Under the pieces are notes generated by a model. It saw only the letters and a program-made list of their open reading frames with translations, was not told where the DNA came from and ran no database searches. From contig JANNYF010000152.1 in the NCBI GenBank assembly GCA_031409955.1, forward strand, positions 1-64,000: a stretch of DNA of 64,000 bases, given 5' to 3'. The position numbers and the translations under genes are program-made. The stretch is from JAFDVL01 sp031409955. Its GTDB lineage: Bacteria; Acidobacteriota; Blastocatellia; RBC074. Shown here piece after piece: positions 25,297-35,422 of the stretch (position 1 is its first letter; each line of letters begins with the position of its first letter).

Positions 25297-25337
25297 TTCA
25301 ATCCACGGCTAAATTCAGCCGCCGCTTACGCGGTGAA
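25297..25337. repeat. dispersed AATCCACGGCTA palindromic repeat, copy 1
   Basis: The text AATCCACGGCTAAATTCAGC followed by CGCCGCTTACGCGG recurs with few changes at 26821-26865. The CCGC...GCGG end can form a short hairpin. The copy lies about 90 bases before the amidohydrolase ATG. Confidence 0.6.
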
Positions 25338-25423
25338 GAAACCGATAATCCAGCCATCAAAAAGCGAATGTCTGATTATTCTCAATGCCAAAAGGCACAA
25401 TTCACATTTCTGGAGAACCCAAT

Positions 25424-26698
25424 ATGAAACTCAGGTTTTTAATCGCTTCACTGCTCGTCTGTTTGTTTGCCATTCTCGCCTTTGCGCAACCACCCAAAGT
25501 CATCGCCATCAAAGCCGGACGCGTGCTGGACGTACGCACCGGGCAGATGCTCAACAACGTGTTCATCCTGATCGAAGGTGAACGCATCACGGCTGTCGGC
25601 GCAAACGTCACAGTTCCGGCGGGCGCGGAAGTCATTGATCTGAAAACGATGACTGTGGTACCGGGCTTGATTGATTGCCACACGCATTTGACCTATGCGC
25701 CGGAGTTGTTCGGTGTGAAAGGCATGACGCAATCCATCCCGCGCCAAACGCTGACAGGAGCAAAGAACGCGCGCCTCACGTTGCTGGCGGGCTTCACAAC
25801 TGTGCGTGACGTAGGCGCGTCTGGCTATTCTGACATTGCCTTGCGCGATGCGATCAATGCCGGAGACGTGCCCGGCCCGCGCATCGTTGCCTCTGGCCCT
25901 GCGCTCGGCATTACGGGCGGGCATTGCGATGACAATTACTTGCCGTGGGAGTTTCATCAACGCGCCGCAGGCGTTGCCGACGGCGTCGAAAACGTCATGG
26001 CCAAAACGCGCGAGGTCATCAAATACGGCGCGAACGTCATCAAGTTTTGTTCGACGGGCGGCGTGCTGTCGCTCGGCGATGATCCGAAAGCCGCTGAATT
26101 CACGCTGGAAGAAATGAAGACCATTGTCGCCGAAGCGCATCGGCTCGGACGCAAAGTCGCTGCCCATGCGCACGGTGGCGAAGGCTTGAAACAGGCCGTG
26201 TTAGCGGGCGTGGATTCCATCGAACACGGCTCGTATATTGACGACGAAGGCATCCGGTTGATGAAAGAGAAAGGCACCTACCTCGTGCCGACGATTTATC
26301 TGACCGAATGGTTTATGGAGAATTACGAAAAGCTCGGTCTGCCGCCGCAGATCATCGCCAAAGCCAAAGAGGTCATGCCCGCGATGAAAAAGAATCTCCG
26401 GCATGCCATTCAACAAGGCGTTCCCGTAGCCTTTGGCACCGACGCTGCCGTCTACCCGCACGGACTGAATGCGCGCGAATTCGCCGTGCTGGTGCGGATG
26501 GGATTGACGCCTGTGCAGGCCATTCAAACCGCTACGGTCAACGCGTCGAAATTGGTTGGCAGAGCAGACAGCATTGGCGCCATCGAAGCGGGCAAATTCG
26601 CCGACCTGATTGCCGTCGAAGGCGACCCGACCAAAGATGTAACCGAACTGGAACGCATCAAGTTCGTGATGAAAGGCGGCGTGGTCGTGCAGAAGTAA
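25424..26698 (+). CDS. exported amidohydrolase / prolidase-like metal-dependent hydrolase
   Basis: Amidohydrolase-superfamily enzyme of 424 residues with a signal peptide (FLIASLLVCLFAILAFAQ), so the periplasm is likely. The metal-site motif PGLIDCHTHL, a probable bridging Lys in GANVIKFCSTGG, His in KVAAHAHGGEG and SIEHGSYID, and the Asp in AFGTDAAVYPHG form a binuclear site of the subtype I or imidazolonepropionase-like kind. Relatives hydrolyse Xaa-Pro or Xaa-Arg dipeptides or cyclic amides. The ATG at 25424 has GGAG nine bases upstream and starts the signal peptide; the longer upstream frame is rejected. The sulfatase gene follows after about 180 bases. Confidence 0.88.
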   Translation: MKLRFLIASLLVCLFAILAFAQPPKVIAIKAGRVLDVRTGQMLNNVFILIEGERITAVGANVTVPAGAEVIDLKTMTVVPGLIDCHTHLTYAPELFGVKGMTQSIPRQTLTGAKNARLTLLAGFTTVRDVGASGYSDIALRDAINAGDVPGPRIVASGPALGITGGHCDDNYLPWEFHQRAAGVADGVENVMAKTREVIKYGANVIKFCSTGGVLSLGDDPKAAEFTLEEMKTIVAEAHRLGRKVAAHAHGGEGLKQAVLAGVDSIEHGSYIDDEGIRLMKEKGTYLVPTIYLTEWFMENYEKLGLPPQIIAKAKEVMPAMKKNLRHAIQQGVPVAFGTDAAVYPHGLNAREFAVLVRMGLTPVQAIQTATVNASKLVGRADSIGAIEAGKFADLIAVEGDPTKDVTELERIKFVMKGGVVVQK

Positions 26699-26820
26699 GG
26701 AACGCGAAAAGCTTTAGCGGAAGCAAAAAGGAAGATAGATTTGTTTTTTCATTGGGCTAAAGCCACTGCTGTTCGCCATTCTCCACTAGCTCAAGCTAGG
26801 GGCAATTCATAATCTTCCCG

Positions 26821-26865
26821 GATTGAAATCCACGGCTACAATCAACCGCCGCTCGCGCGGCAAAG
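26821..26865. repeat. dispersed AATCCACGGCTA palindromic repeat, copy 2
   Basis: Second copy of the element at 25297-25337, reading AATCCACGGCTACAATCAAC then CGCCGCTCGCGCGG, in the 182-base spacer before the sulfatase gene. A related GGCTAAAGCCACTGCTG word stands upstream near 26755. Confidence 0.6.
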
Positions 26866-26880
26866 CGGGGTAAGATCAAC

Positions 26881-28323
<1,443 letters not shown>

Positions 28324-28394
28324 AGGAAAAGCGGCGATCAGCAGTCACGCAACCAGCCCTGGCCCGCCTGAGCGTCATCGCAAAGCCCTTCGTT

Positions 28395-28735
28395 TTGCAG
28401 ACAAGCAAAAAGGCATCCATCAGTCAACTGACAGCGCGTTACGCCGCCATTCAGGCTCGCTTAGAAAAAAATCGCGCGAGGTACAACACGCGAACGAACC
28501 GCTCAACGCAGACTTTGCAGAACAAGCCGTCAAGCGCGAAAACGATGAAGTGCTGGATGCGCTGGACAGCGCAATCCGCGCAGAAATGGAACAGCTTCAA
28601 ATCACGCTGAAGCGGCTGGGTGAAGGAGCGTACGGCATTTGTGAACGCTGCGGAAACCCCATCCCAATCAAACGGCTCGCAGCATTACCCCAGGCGAGCC
28701 GCTGTGTGGCCTGTGCTGAACAAGCGCAAGCCTGA
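28395..28735 (+). pseudogene. TraR/DksA C4 zinc-finger protein, frameshifted at an A7 run
   Basis: The N-terminal half (SISQLTARYAAIQARLEK) is in one frame from a possible TTG start at 28395. The rest (REVQHANEPLNADFAEQAVK, ENDEVLDAL, then YGICERCGNPIPIKRLAALP and CVACAE) is in the minus-one frame. The switch maps to GAAAAAAAT near 28464-28471. Joined, the two give a normal ~114-residue TraR/DksA protein with the four-Cys finger. A one-base loss or gain, programmed frameshifting or transcript slippage at the A7 run, or a sequencing error would all explain it. No ATG is available in either frame before the finger. A UspA gene follows. Confidence 0.7.
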
Positions 28736-28801
28736 ATCGGGCAGACGGGCAAGCGCGGGAAATCATTTGACTGCACAACGTTCAATCCGAGACAATCAGC
28801 C

Positions 28802-29728
28802 ATGATGACTTTAGAGAAAATCTTTTGCCCAACTGATTTGCATTCGTCCCACAACGAAGCGTTGAGCTATGCGCTGGCGTTGGCGAAAGATCATGAAGCG
28901 AAACTATATGTCTGCCACGTGGCAGAGGTAGAGGCATTGTCTGACGAAGCAGTACTCAAGTTGCGCGCGCAGCTTTCAGAAACCGTGCAACGGCATTGTT
29001 TTCACGATAGCGCAGGTCGTGCAGGATTGCCCGATTGGGAGCCAATCATCGCGATTGGTGATGCCACCGATGTTGTTCCGCGTATCGCTGCCCAGCGACA
29101 TGCAGACCTGATCGTGATGCACTCCCGGCGACAAACCTACGCTGCCACGTTGCTGGGTTCGACCGCCGAAGTTGTCAGCCGCACGGCTCCGTGTCCGGTG
29201 TTGGTTACACACCCAGACGAACACGATTGGGTCAACACGGAAACTGGGGAAATCCGGCTCAAGAACATTTTGATGGCGTATGATTTCTCGAATGATTCAG
29301 AAGTGGCACTGACACTTGCGCTGTTCTTCGCCGAAGAATATCAGGCCGCGCTGCATTTGCTGCACGTGATCCCAACGAGCAGCGAAACGGCGAAAGGCAC
29401 AACCGAGGAGCTGGAAAAAATCACGCTCGAATTGCAAGACGCGATTCCCGAAGACGCGCAGCTTTGGTGTGAGGTCAACACGGCGGTGCGCGAAGGCGTG
29501 CCGTATCGAGAGATTTTGGAATATGCCGACGAATACGAGATTGACCTAATCTGCCTGGGCGTAAGTGGCGTGGGCGGCGAGTTGCAAACACCTTTCGGTT
29601 CTCATCTCGAACCTGTTTTGCGACAGGCTTCGAGTCCCGTTTTGATCGCGCGTCCGCTGAAGGCCGCAAGCCTGGTTTTGGCGGAAACCAAAACGCAAAC
29701 AGATGCTCAAACCTTATTTGAAGGGTAA
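28802..29728 (+). CDS. tandem-domain universal stress protein
   Basis: Two UspA domains of about 145 residues each in a 308-residue cytoplasmic protein. Domain one opens LEKIFCPTDLHSSHNEALSY and ends with ADLIVMHSRRQTYAATLLGS followed by TAPCPVLVTHP. Domain two opens LKNILMAYDFSNDSEVALTL and ends with ASSPVLIARP. The first G-x2-G-x9-G(S/T) ATP-site motif is altered, the second is weak, and nucleotide binding is uncertain. The gene follows the TraR/DksA-like gene and converges on ackA; the two coding ends overlap by 22 bases. A role in stress or energy limitation, next to acetate kinase, is inferred. Confidence 0.9.
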   Translation: MMTLEKIFCPTDLHSSHNEALSYALALAKDHEAKLYVCHVAEVEALSDEAVLKLRAQLSETVQRHCFHDSAGRAGLPDWEPIIAIGDATDVVPRIAAQRHADLIVMHSRRQTYAATLLGSTAEVVSRTAPCPVLVTHPDEHDWVNTETGEIRLKNILMAYDFSNDSEVALTLALFFAEEYQAALHLLHVIPTSSETAKGTTEELEKITLELQDAIPEDAQLWCEVNTAVREGVPYREILEYADEYEIDLICLGVSGVGGELQTPFGSHLEPVLRQASSPVLIARPLKAASLVLAETKTQTDAQTLFEG

Positions 29729-30951
29729 ACGCAACGAACGGTATCGCGCGCAATCAATAACTCTTCGTCCGTTGGAATCACGTATGCGGCAAGGCGCGAT
29801 TCAGCGGTGCTAATCAAGCCTTCGCGTCCACCAATCATTGCGGTATTAAGCTCAGCATTCAGATGCAAGCCAAACCATTCCAAACCCGCACAGATTTGTG
29901 CGCGAATCTCGGCAGAGTTTTCGCCGATCCCGCCCGCAAACACGACGGCATCGGCTCCATTCATTGCCGCCAAATACGCGCCGAGATATTTGCGCACGCG
30001 GTAGCAAAACATCTCAATCGCCAACAACGCGCGGCGGTCTCTGTTCTGCTGTGCTTCATCCAACAAATCGCGCATATCGTGCGTCAGGCCAGAGATGCCC
30101 AGCAACCCGGATTGTTTGTTCAGTAGGCTTTCGACTTCGCGCGCCGACAAGCCTTCTTTCAGGCTCACGAAATCCACGATGGAAGGGTCCAGATCACCCG
30201 ACCGCGTACCCATCATCAAGCCTTCGAGCGGCGTCATCCCCATCGAAGTATCCAGCGAATTGCCGCCCTTGATGGCCGCTGCTGAACAGCCATTGCCGAG
30301 GTGCAGCGTGATGATGTTGACGTCCTCGCGTTGCAAGTTGCGAAGCTGGCGATACCGATACGCGATGTAGCGATGCGAGGTGCCGTGAAAGCCGTAGCGC
30401 CGAATGCGATGCCGCCGATAGAGTTGATACGGCAGGGCGTACAGATACGCGTGTTCCGGTAGCGTTTGATGAAAAGCCGTGTCAAAGACAGCAACCTGTG
30501 GCACACCTACGCCAAGCAGTTCGCGCACCGCGAGAATGCCTTTGATATTGGCGGGATTGTGCAACGGCGCAAGGTCAATACAATCTTCGATGCCGCGCAA
30601 GACTTCGTCAGTAATCAATGCCGATTGCACAAAACGTTCACCCCCGTGCACCACGCGATGGCCAACGGCTTGGATGTCGGTAATGCTACGAACTTCACTG
30701 ATGCTGGAGGCTTCAGAACAGGCCCAGCGTAGGATGAAATCTACCGCCGCGCGAATGTCGTGCAGCAAAGCGGTTGAGCGTTGCGCCGCTTGTCCTTCGG
30801 TTTGCAAAGACAAGACTGCTTCGCCGCCGATGCGTTCGATGACGCCGCGCGCCAGTCGGCGATCCGTGTTTTGTTCGATTGCTTCAACGTCTGTTGCGAT
30901 CAATTGAAACTTGATCGTGGAGCTGCCACAGTTCAAAACCAGAATGTTCAT
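29707..30951 (-). CDS. ackA: acetate kinase
   Basis: Converts acetyl phosphate and ADP to acetate and ATP. The signatures are MNILVLNCGSSTIKFQL (residues 1-17), GHRVVHGGERF, FDTAFHQTLPEH, YGFHGTSHRYIAYR, IITLHLGNGCSAAAI and FAGGIGENSAEIR. The length of 414 residues is normal. The ATG at 30951 gives the canonical N-terminus; the upstream in-frame extension is not family-like. No phosphotransacetylase gene is adjacent. Its 3' end overlaps that of the UspA gene. Confidence 0.96.
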   Translation of the reverse strand: MNILVLNCGSSTIKFQLIATDVEAIEQNTDRRLARGVIERIGGEAVLSLQTEGQAAQRSTALLHDIRAAVDFILRWACSEASSISEVRSITDIQAVGHRVVHGGERFVQSALITDEVLRGIEDCIDLAPLHNPANIKGILAVRELLGVGVPQVAVFDTAFHQTLPEHAYLYALPYQLYRRHRIRRYGFHGTSHRYIAYRYRQLRNLQREDVNIITLHLGNGCSAAAIKGGNSLDTSMGMTPLEGLMMGTRSGDLDPSIVDFVSLKEGLSAREVESLLNKQSGLLGISGLTHDMRDLLDEAQQNRDRRALLAIEMFCYRVRKYLGAYLAAMNGADAVVFAGGIGENSAEIRAQICAGLEWFGLHLNAELNTAMIGGREGLISTAESRLAAYVIPTDEELLIARDTVRCVYPSNKV

Positions 30952-30998
30952 AACCAAACTATACTGCAAGCTTGAGACCAACACGAAGAAAGGGGAAA

Positions 30999-31168
30999 AC
31001 AGTCGCCAAAGATATTGCGATAGAGGCGTTGGCACGAGGGAAGGACGGCATTTTGATTGGTTTACAAAAAGAGAAAACCAGCGCTTCACTTTTGAGCGAA
31101 GCATTGTGTCGAAGGAGAAGATATTGGAGGTGTCGTTGTTGGGTTTGGCGAGGGTGTTAGCGCAATAA
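30999..31168 (+). pseudogene. possible C-terminal remnant of 6-phosphofructokinase
   Basis: A plus-strand frame reads AKDIAIEALARGKDGILIGL and after a frameshift near 31100 continues SIVSKEKILEVSLLGLARVL to a TAA at 31166-31168. The order of words (a helix ending in A-L-A-x-G-K-x-G, then ILIGLQ, then ...LLxLARVLA at the very end) resembles the C-terminus of ATP-dependent phosphofructokinases. The upstream catalytic part is absent, so this is at best a broken fragment. It lies between divergent ackA and the CAP gene end. The identification is tentative. Confidence 0.35.
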
Positions 31169-31174
31169 AGTGCG

Positions 31175-31702
31175 TTATTTTCTGCGCGCGAAAAGTTGGG
31201 TCAGGTAAATGCGACCTTTGGCATCCACGGCAACGCCGATGCCGGTTTCAGTCAAATCCTGATCCAAAATGTTGTGACGATGTCCGTTGCTGTTGAGCCA
31301 GCCTTTGACGGCAACATCCGCCGGGTCAGGATGCCCATAGTTCATCGCGATGTTTTCGGCGAGACGATTCCAATTGGTGATGCCGAAGCCCACCACGCGT
31401 TTGCGCATAGTGGTTCCATTGGGACTGACATGGTTAAAATAATCGCGCATAGCCATGTCCTGGCTGTGCAAACGCGCGACACCAGACAAATCCTTCGCCA
31501 TTGACAGAGGCACGAGATGGTTTTCCTCGCGAAAGCGATTGATCGCGGAAAAGACTTGTTCTTCAATGCTGGCGGCAGTCGCAGCGCTGGAAACGGCAGC
31601 GGCAATGGGCACATTCGCCACCGCTTTTGTCGGGGGAGTCAAGACGTCAGACGCCAACAAAACAGACGCCAGACACAGAACAAGGCACAACACACGATAC
31701 AT
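31175..31702 (-). CDS. secreted CAP/SCP (PR-1) domain protein
   Basis: Extracytoplasmic CAP-domain protein of 175 residues. A signal peptide (MYRVLCLVLCLASVLLASD) is followed by the domain with HSQDMAMRDYFNHVSPNG, LAENIAMNYGHPDPADVAV and GWLNSNGHRHNILD, which contain the conserved His/Glu cavity residues. It has the minimal size, like bacterial YkwD-type proteins. The ATG at 31702 was chosen because AGGAG stands seven bases upstream. The function of bacterial CAP proteins is poorly defined. The 176 bases separating it from the end of the TPR gene show nothing recognisable. Confidence 0.88.
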   Translation of the reverse strand: MYRVLCLVLCLASVLLASDVLTPPTKAVANVPIAAAVSSAATAASIEEQVFSAINRFREENHLVPLSMAKDLSGVARLHSQDMAMRDYFNHVSPNGTTMRKRVVGFGITNWNRLAENIAMNYGHPDPADVAVKGWLNSNGHRHNILDQDLTETGIGVAVDAKGRIYLTQLFARRK

Positions 31703-31932
31703 CTCGTAGCTCCTGTCAAAATGTGACGAAGGATGGGTCGGGGGCGGAAGTCGCAAAAACTATCTTCTTCGGTGTAGGTACTAAATGGTTTCGATCTGTC
31801 GTTATTTATTTTCGGGAAAAGGATGATTGTGAAGACTGACCGCTATTCAGTCATCGAATCGGGGCGGATTATGCCTGACGAAAACTAATTTGGCAACCCT
31901 CAAGTCGCAAATTGTTTTGAATAAATTTATTG

Positions 31933-34002
31933 TTATTGTGTGTTCTTGATTTTGTCGCGCAGACGCGCAATGACACCGACTTCAACCGAGTGCTCCAAGG
32001 CAACTTCCCAATTGCGCCGGGCTTCCTGCGCGCGTCCCAATTCCCGCAGCACATCGCCGAGGTGTTCATACACCATCGCATTGCGGCGCGCATATAACGC
32101 GGCCTTTTCCAAATGACCACGCGCTTCCTGCAAGCGTCCCATCTTGTACTGCACCCAGCCCAGGCTATCGAGGAAGCTGCCATTCATCGGCTCAATGCTG
32201 ACGGCCTTTTCGATCAGCGGCAGAGCTTCGTTGTAGCGCGCGCTGCGTTCTGCCAGGTAATACCCCAGATTGTTCAGCGCCGTCGCATTGTCCGGTTCAC
32301 GTTGCAACACGGTGCGCAATGTTTTTTCGGCTTCGGAGCGTTGTCCCGCACGATCCTGGATGGAACCAAGTTGGATCAGCAAATCCATATCGTTCGCATC
32401 AAGTTCCAACGCTTTGCGAATCGTGGCTTCGGCTTCCTTGAGCTGCCCGCTTTGCAATTGAATATTGCTCATAATGGTCAGCAACGTCGTGTCGCCCACC
32501 GTTTGTTCTTTGAGCATCGCGCGCAGCGCTTCAAGGCTTTCATTGTAGTTGCGCAAATCGCCCAAAACCATCGCTTCCGTCAACTTCAGCGAGCGGTCGG
32601 TGGGATAGCGAGTGAGCGCGGCGCGCGTGGCTTCCAACGCTTCGCGGTATTTGCCTTCCTCGCGTAACCCATCAATCAACAAAGAGCTGACCATCGGATT
32701 GTTTTCGCCCAGCAATTGTTGCGCGCGCGTGAACACGGCCTGCGCTTTTTTCTTGTCGCCCTGCCGATTGTACGTGCGCGTGAGCTGTGCCACTACGGTT
32801 GTGAGCGTTTCGGTGCTGGACGCATCCAGTTTGGTTTTGGTGGTTAGTTCGTTGAAGACACCTTCGTAATAAGCAATCGCATCGGCGGCGCGTCCAAGTT
32901 CTTCGTACGTTTCGCCCAGAATCAGATTGAGCTTTTGCCGCGCGCCCGGCTCCAAACTGGTAATTCCCTGTTTGAGCGTTTCGACGGCTTCCGCGCGTTT
33001 GCCGGAGCGGCGTTGTGCCACTGCCAGCAATTCGATCACACCCGCATTGAGCGGATCCGCTTTTTGCAATTCACGTAGCTTCGCAATCGCTTCGCCGTAG
33101 CGTCCGGCCCGCACCAATGCCGCCCCATATCCGATTTGCAGCACGGGCGTGTCGAAGCGTTTCAGTAGGCGGTAGTACGTTTGCAGTTCCTCTTCGCCGT
33201 TGCTGGACAGACGCAACATATTCATCAAATTGCGCGCATTGACCGCAGACTCAGGGTCACCCTCGAACGCGCGGCGGGCGGCTTCGATGGCTTGCGCGCG
33301 CTTGCCCTGGGCGGAATACAATTGCGAAAGCTGATACCACGCTTGATCCGGCGAGATTTCCGTATTCATCACCTGACGATAAAACGTTGTTTCCGTCGGA
33401 GCGCCTATCGCCGTCAGCTTTTCGAGCGCTTTGGTCTGGCGCGCCAGATCATTTTTCGTTTGATACAAATCCGCTAGAAAAGCCCACGCCTCCGCATTAG
33501 TCGCATCAAGGCGCGTGACTTCTTCGTAAGCGCGAATGGTGCGGTCAAGTTGTGCGGGCTTCGCTTCTTTTTCGGAGCGCGTCAGGATGAGATACAGCCG
33601 CGCCAGCCACCGATGCCCATTCAGGCAATCCGGGTCGAGGCGAATGGCCTCTTTCGCCTCGCGTTCCATCGCATCGGTTTGCCCCAGATAAAGATAAATC
33701 TCGCTTAAATCGGCGTGTGGATCGGCGGCAGTGGGATCAAGCTGAATGATCTCTTTGTAGATCGTGACCAACTCGCCCAAATTGGGCTTCCGCAAAGATT
33801 TCATTCGTTGTGCTTCGATGTAGCGCAGATAGGCTTGCTTGCGATTGCGTTTGGCTTCGGCAGATTCGGAGACGGGAGCGGACGCCGTCGCCTGATTCGA
33901 GGGTGCGGGCGGTTGCGCTCCTTGCCCGGCCAAGGCCGTTGTCAGCGAAAGTAGTAGGCTTGCGCCATTGCTTGCTATGAATTGTTTCCAGGTTGATTTC
34001 AT
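31933..34002 (-). CDS. exported tetratricopeptide-repeat protein
   Basis: Large repeat protein of 689 residues with an N-terminal signal peptide (FIASNGASLLLSLTTALAGQ) and at least ten TPR units, for example DPHADLSEIYLYLGQTDAME, AEAWAFLADLYQTKNDLARQ, LNNLGYYLAERSARYNEALP and FLDSLGWVQYKMGRLQEARG. Such periplasmic or outer-membrane TPR proteins act as assembly scaffolds; no partner is known here. The ATG at 34002 has GGGGGAG upstream and heads the signal peptide. The C-terminal repeats resemble those of long TPR proteins linked to polysaccharide or type IV pilus secretion. It is separated from the next upstream gene by 55 bases. Confidence 0.86.
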   Translation of the reverse strand: MKSTWKQFIASNGASLLLSLTTALAGQGAQPPAPSNQATASAPVSESAEAKRNRKQAYLRYIEAQRMKSLRKPNLGELVTIYKEIIQLDPTAADPHADLSEIYLYLGQTDAMEREAKEAIRLDPDCLNGHRWLARLYLILTRSEKEAKPAQLDRTIRAYEEVTRLDATNAEAWAFLADLYQTKNDLARQTKALEKLTAIGAPTETTFYRQVMNTEISPDQAWYQLSQLYSAQGKRAQAIEAARRAFEGDPESAVNARNLMNMLRLSSNGEEELQTYYRLLKRFDTPVLQIGYGAALVRAGRYGEAIAKLRELQKADPLNAGVIELLAVAQRRSGKRAEAVETLKQGITSLEPGARQKLNLILGETYEELGRAADAIAYYEGVFNELTTKTKLDASSTETLTTVVAQLTRTYNRQGDKKKAQAVFTRAQQLLGENNPMVSSLLIDGLREEGKYREALEATRAALTRYPTDRSLKLTEAMVLGDLRNYNESLEALRAMLKEQTVGDTTLLTIMSNIQLQSGQLKEAEATIRKALELDANDMDLLIQLGSIQDRAGQRSEAEKTLRTVLQREPDNATALNNLGYYLAERSARYNEALPLIEKAVSIEPMNGSFLDSLGWVQYKMGRLQEARGHLEKAALYARRNAMVYEHLGDVLRELGRAQEARRNWEVALEHSVEVGVIARLRDKIKNTQ

Positions 34003-34057
34003 CTGACTCCCCCTCGCATTCGTGACTGCAACGTGAACTCGCAAAATGACTCTGTTA

Positions 34058-34603
34058 TTACTCGGTCTCGCCCAACCCCAATTTGATTTGCTCGGCGCTC
34101 ATCGGAGTGGCTGGCTGCGCCGTTTTTTCCGATTCAAGCTCGGCCACCGCGCGCTCCCATTCGCCGCGTCGTGGAAAGCTATACGCAATCAGCAACAACG
34201 CCGCAATGCCGAGTCGCCAACTATATTCGCGGTTGCTCGTGACCAAACTCGCCACGACGCCCAGAATGCCGACGACATCGCCCAGCACCGCACCGACCAA
34301 CGCGCACAGATACAACTGACTCAACAACGCGTTGACGCCCAGCCGCCCGGCTTGCAGCAACCGCGCGGGCGCAAGAAAAAAGCGGCGCAGAAACACAACG
34401 GCAACCGATACAACGGCAACGAGGCCAATGATGATGTAATGGCTATTCGTCAGCCATTCGTAATCGCCGCGCGGCATCGCCGGAGCAAACGCCCAACCAA
34501 TGACGACATACAACACAGTGCTGACGCCGAGCGCCACGACGAGCAACGCTGTCAACCGATACCGCGCGCTCAAGGCAGTTTGATTGGCACTGGAGATGTA
34601 CAT
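34058..34603 (-). CDS. uncharacterised membrane protein, four predicted helices
   Basis: No family recognised. The 181-residue protein has four hydrophobic segments: LTALLVVALGVSTVLYVVIG, YIIIGLVAVVSVAVVFL, LYLCALVGAVLGDVVGILGV and an SWRLGIAALLLIAYSF stretch. A charged C-terminal tail ends with MSAEQIKLGLGETE. The third segment is weakly like the first helix pair of rotary-ATPase subunit c, which I regard as coincidence. The ATG overlaps the upstream gene's stop as TGATG, so translation of the two is coupled. Confidence 0.7.
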   Translation of the reverse strand: MYISSANQTALSARYRLTALLVVALGVSTVLYVVIGWAFAPAMPRGDYEWLTNSHYIIIGLVAVVSVAVVFLRRFFLAPARLLQAGRLGVNALLSQLYLCALVGAVLGDVVGILGVVASLVTSNREYSWRLGIAALLLIAYSFPRRGEWERAVAELESEKTAQPATPMSAEQIKLGLGETE

Positions 34604-35178
34604 CAACGCTTCTCCACGATCAGGTCATCGCCCGTGCCCGCCTTCAAATCCGGGCCGGACGAACTCAATCGGTATTCATTGGTCGTGCCGCGATACAACA
34701 ACGGCCGCTCCCACAAATCAAAGCGCATCGGCATCGGCAAATAGCGCGGCGCAAGTTGTTCCAGCAGTTGATCGAACCCCTCCGCCATCACATAGCCGCC
34801 GCGCTCTTCTTGGTACGCCGCAAGCGCTTTGGTAATTTTTTGCAACACGTCTTCCGTGCGGCGAATCTTTTCGCGGCGAATTGCTTCGGTGACCAATTCG
34901 ACGGATTCCCAGTGCTGATCGCCGAGCCGAATATCCGCAACTTTCCACTCGCCCTTTTCCTGCTTAAAGCGCAACGCAGTTTCAATGTTTGCTTCGACCA
35001 CTGCGTTCGCGCCGAAGCCATTGCTGACCGTTTTGATACGCACCTGATCGGGTTTCAATTCCGCGCCGCCGAGCTTGCGAATCAACGCGCGCGCGTGTTT
35101 GGCAGTCAACCCGCCCGCCGCCCAAACGGCGACGCCGATAGTTAAAATCGTGATGGCAAACATGAATCGTGGGATCAT
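34603..35178 (-). CDS. membrane-anchored protein with pseudopilin-like C-terminus
   Basis: The protein has 191 residues. A single N-terminal hydrophobic helix (MFAITILTIGVAVWAAGGLT) is followed by a mixed domain with RVLIR-type beta strands. A C-terminal segment, FDLWERPLLYRG then YRLSSSGPDLKAGTGDDLIV, resembles the GspG major pseudopilin motif (DPWGNPYxYR ... DGKPGTxDDI). The prepilin peptidase site is not seen, so it is not a standard pseudopilin. Two starts are possible, 35178 and Met6 at 35163. It is coupled to the downstream four-helix protein, and both may serve an envelope assembly. The 244 bases upstream to the FHA gene are non-coding. Confidence 0.65.
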   Translation of the reverse strand: MIPRFMFAITILTIGVAVWAAGGLTAKHARALIRKLGGAELKPDQVRIKTVSNGFGANAVVEANIETALRFKQEKGEWKVADIRLGDQHWESVELVTEAIRREKIRRTEDVLQKITKALAAYQEERGGYVMAEGFDQLLEQLAPRYLPMPMRFDLWERPLLYRGTTNEYRLSSSGPDLKAGTGDDLIVEKR

Positions 35179-35422
35179 ACAGCACTGCTTTCGACGGAAC
35201 GCGAGGATGGTAGCAAAAGTCCCTGCGGAACGCGAGCGGGCCGATTGGCTTTGTTTTATTCGTCTCAAGGGGAAGCCTCCTCCCATCTAGAACATTCAGA
35301 AAACATTCTCGCGGGCTGCTCGTACACAGCACATAGCATCGCGTTGGAATCCATTGTAGAATGCCGGGTCATTGCTGGTGGATAGGCTGTCTGTGAATGT
35401 TGAGGTGGAGCGGGAAACCGTT

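Noticed and set aside
34058..34603. ATP synthase subunit c-like protein
   Set aside because: One helix pair is Gly/Ala-rich, but the conserved proton-binding acid in the second helix and the overall size do not fit.
34046..34744. Plus-strand open frame of 232 codons opposite the small membrane-protein genes
   Set aside because: It lies antisense to two well-supported, translationally coupled minus-strand genes and its product is Arg/Gln/His-rich with no recognisable fold, as expected for a shadow frame.
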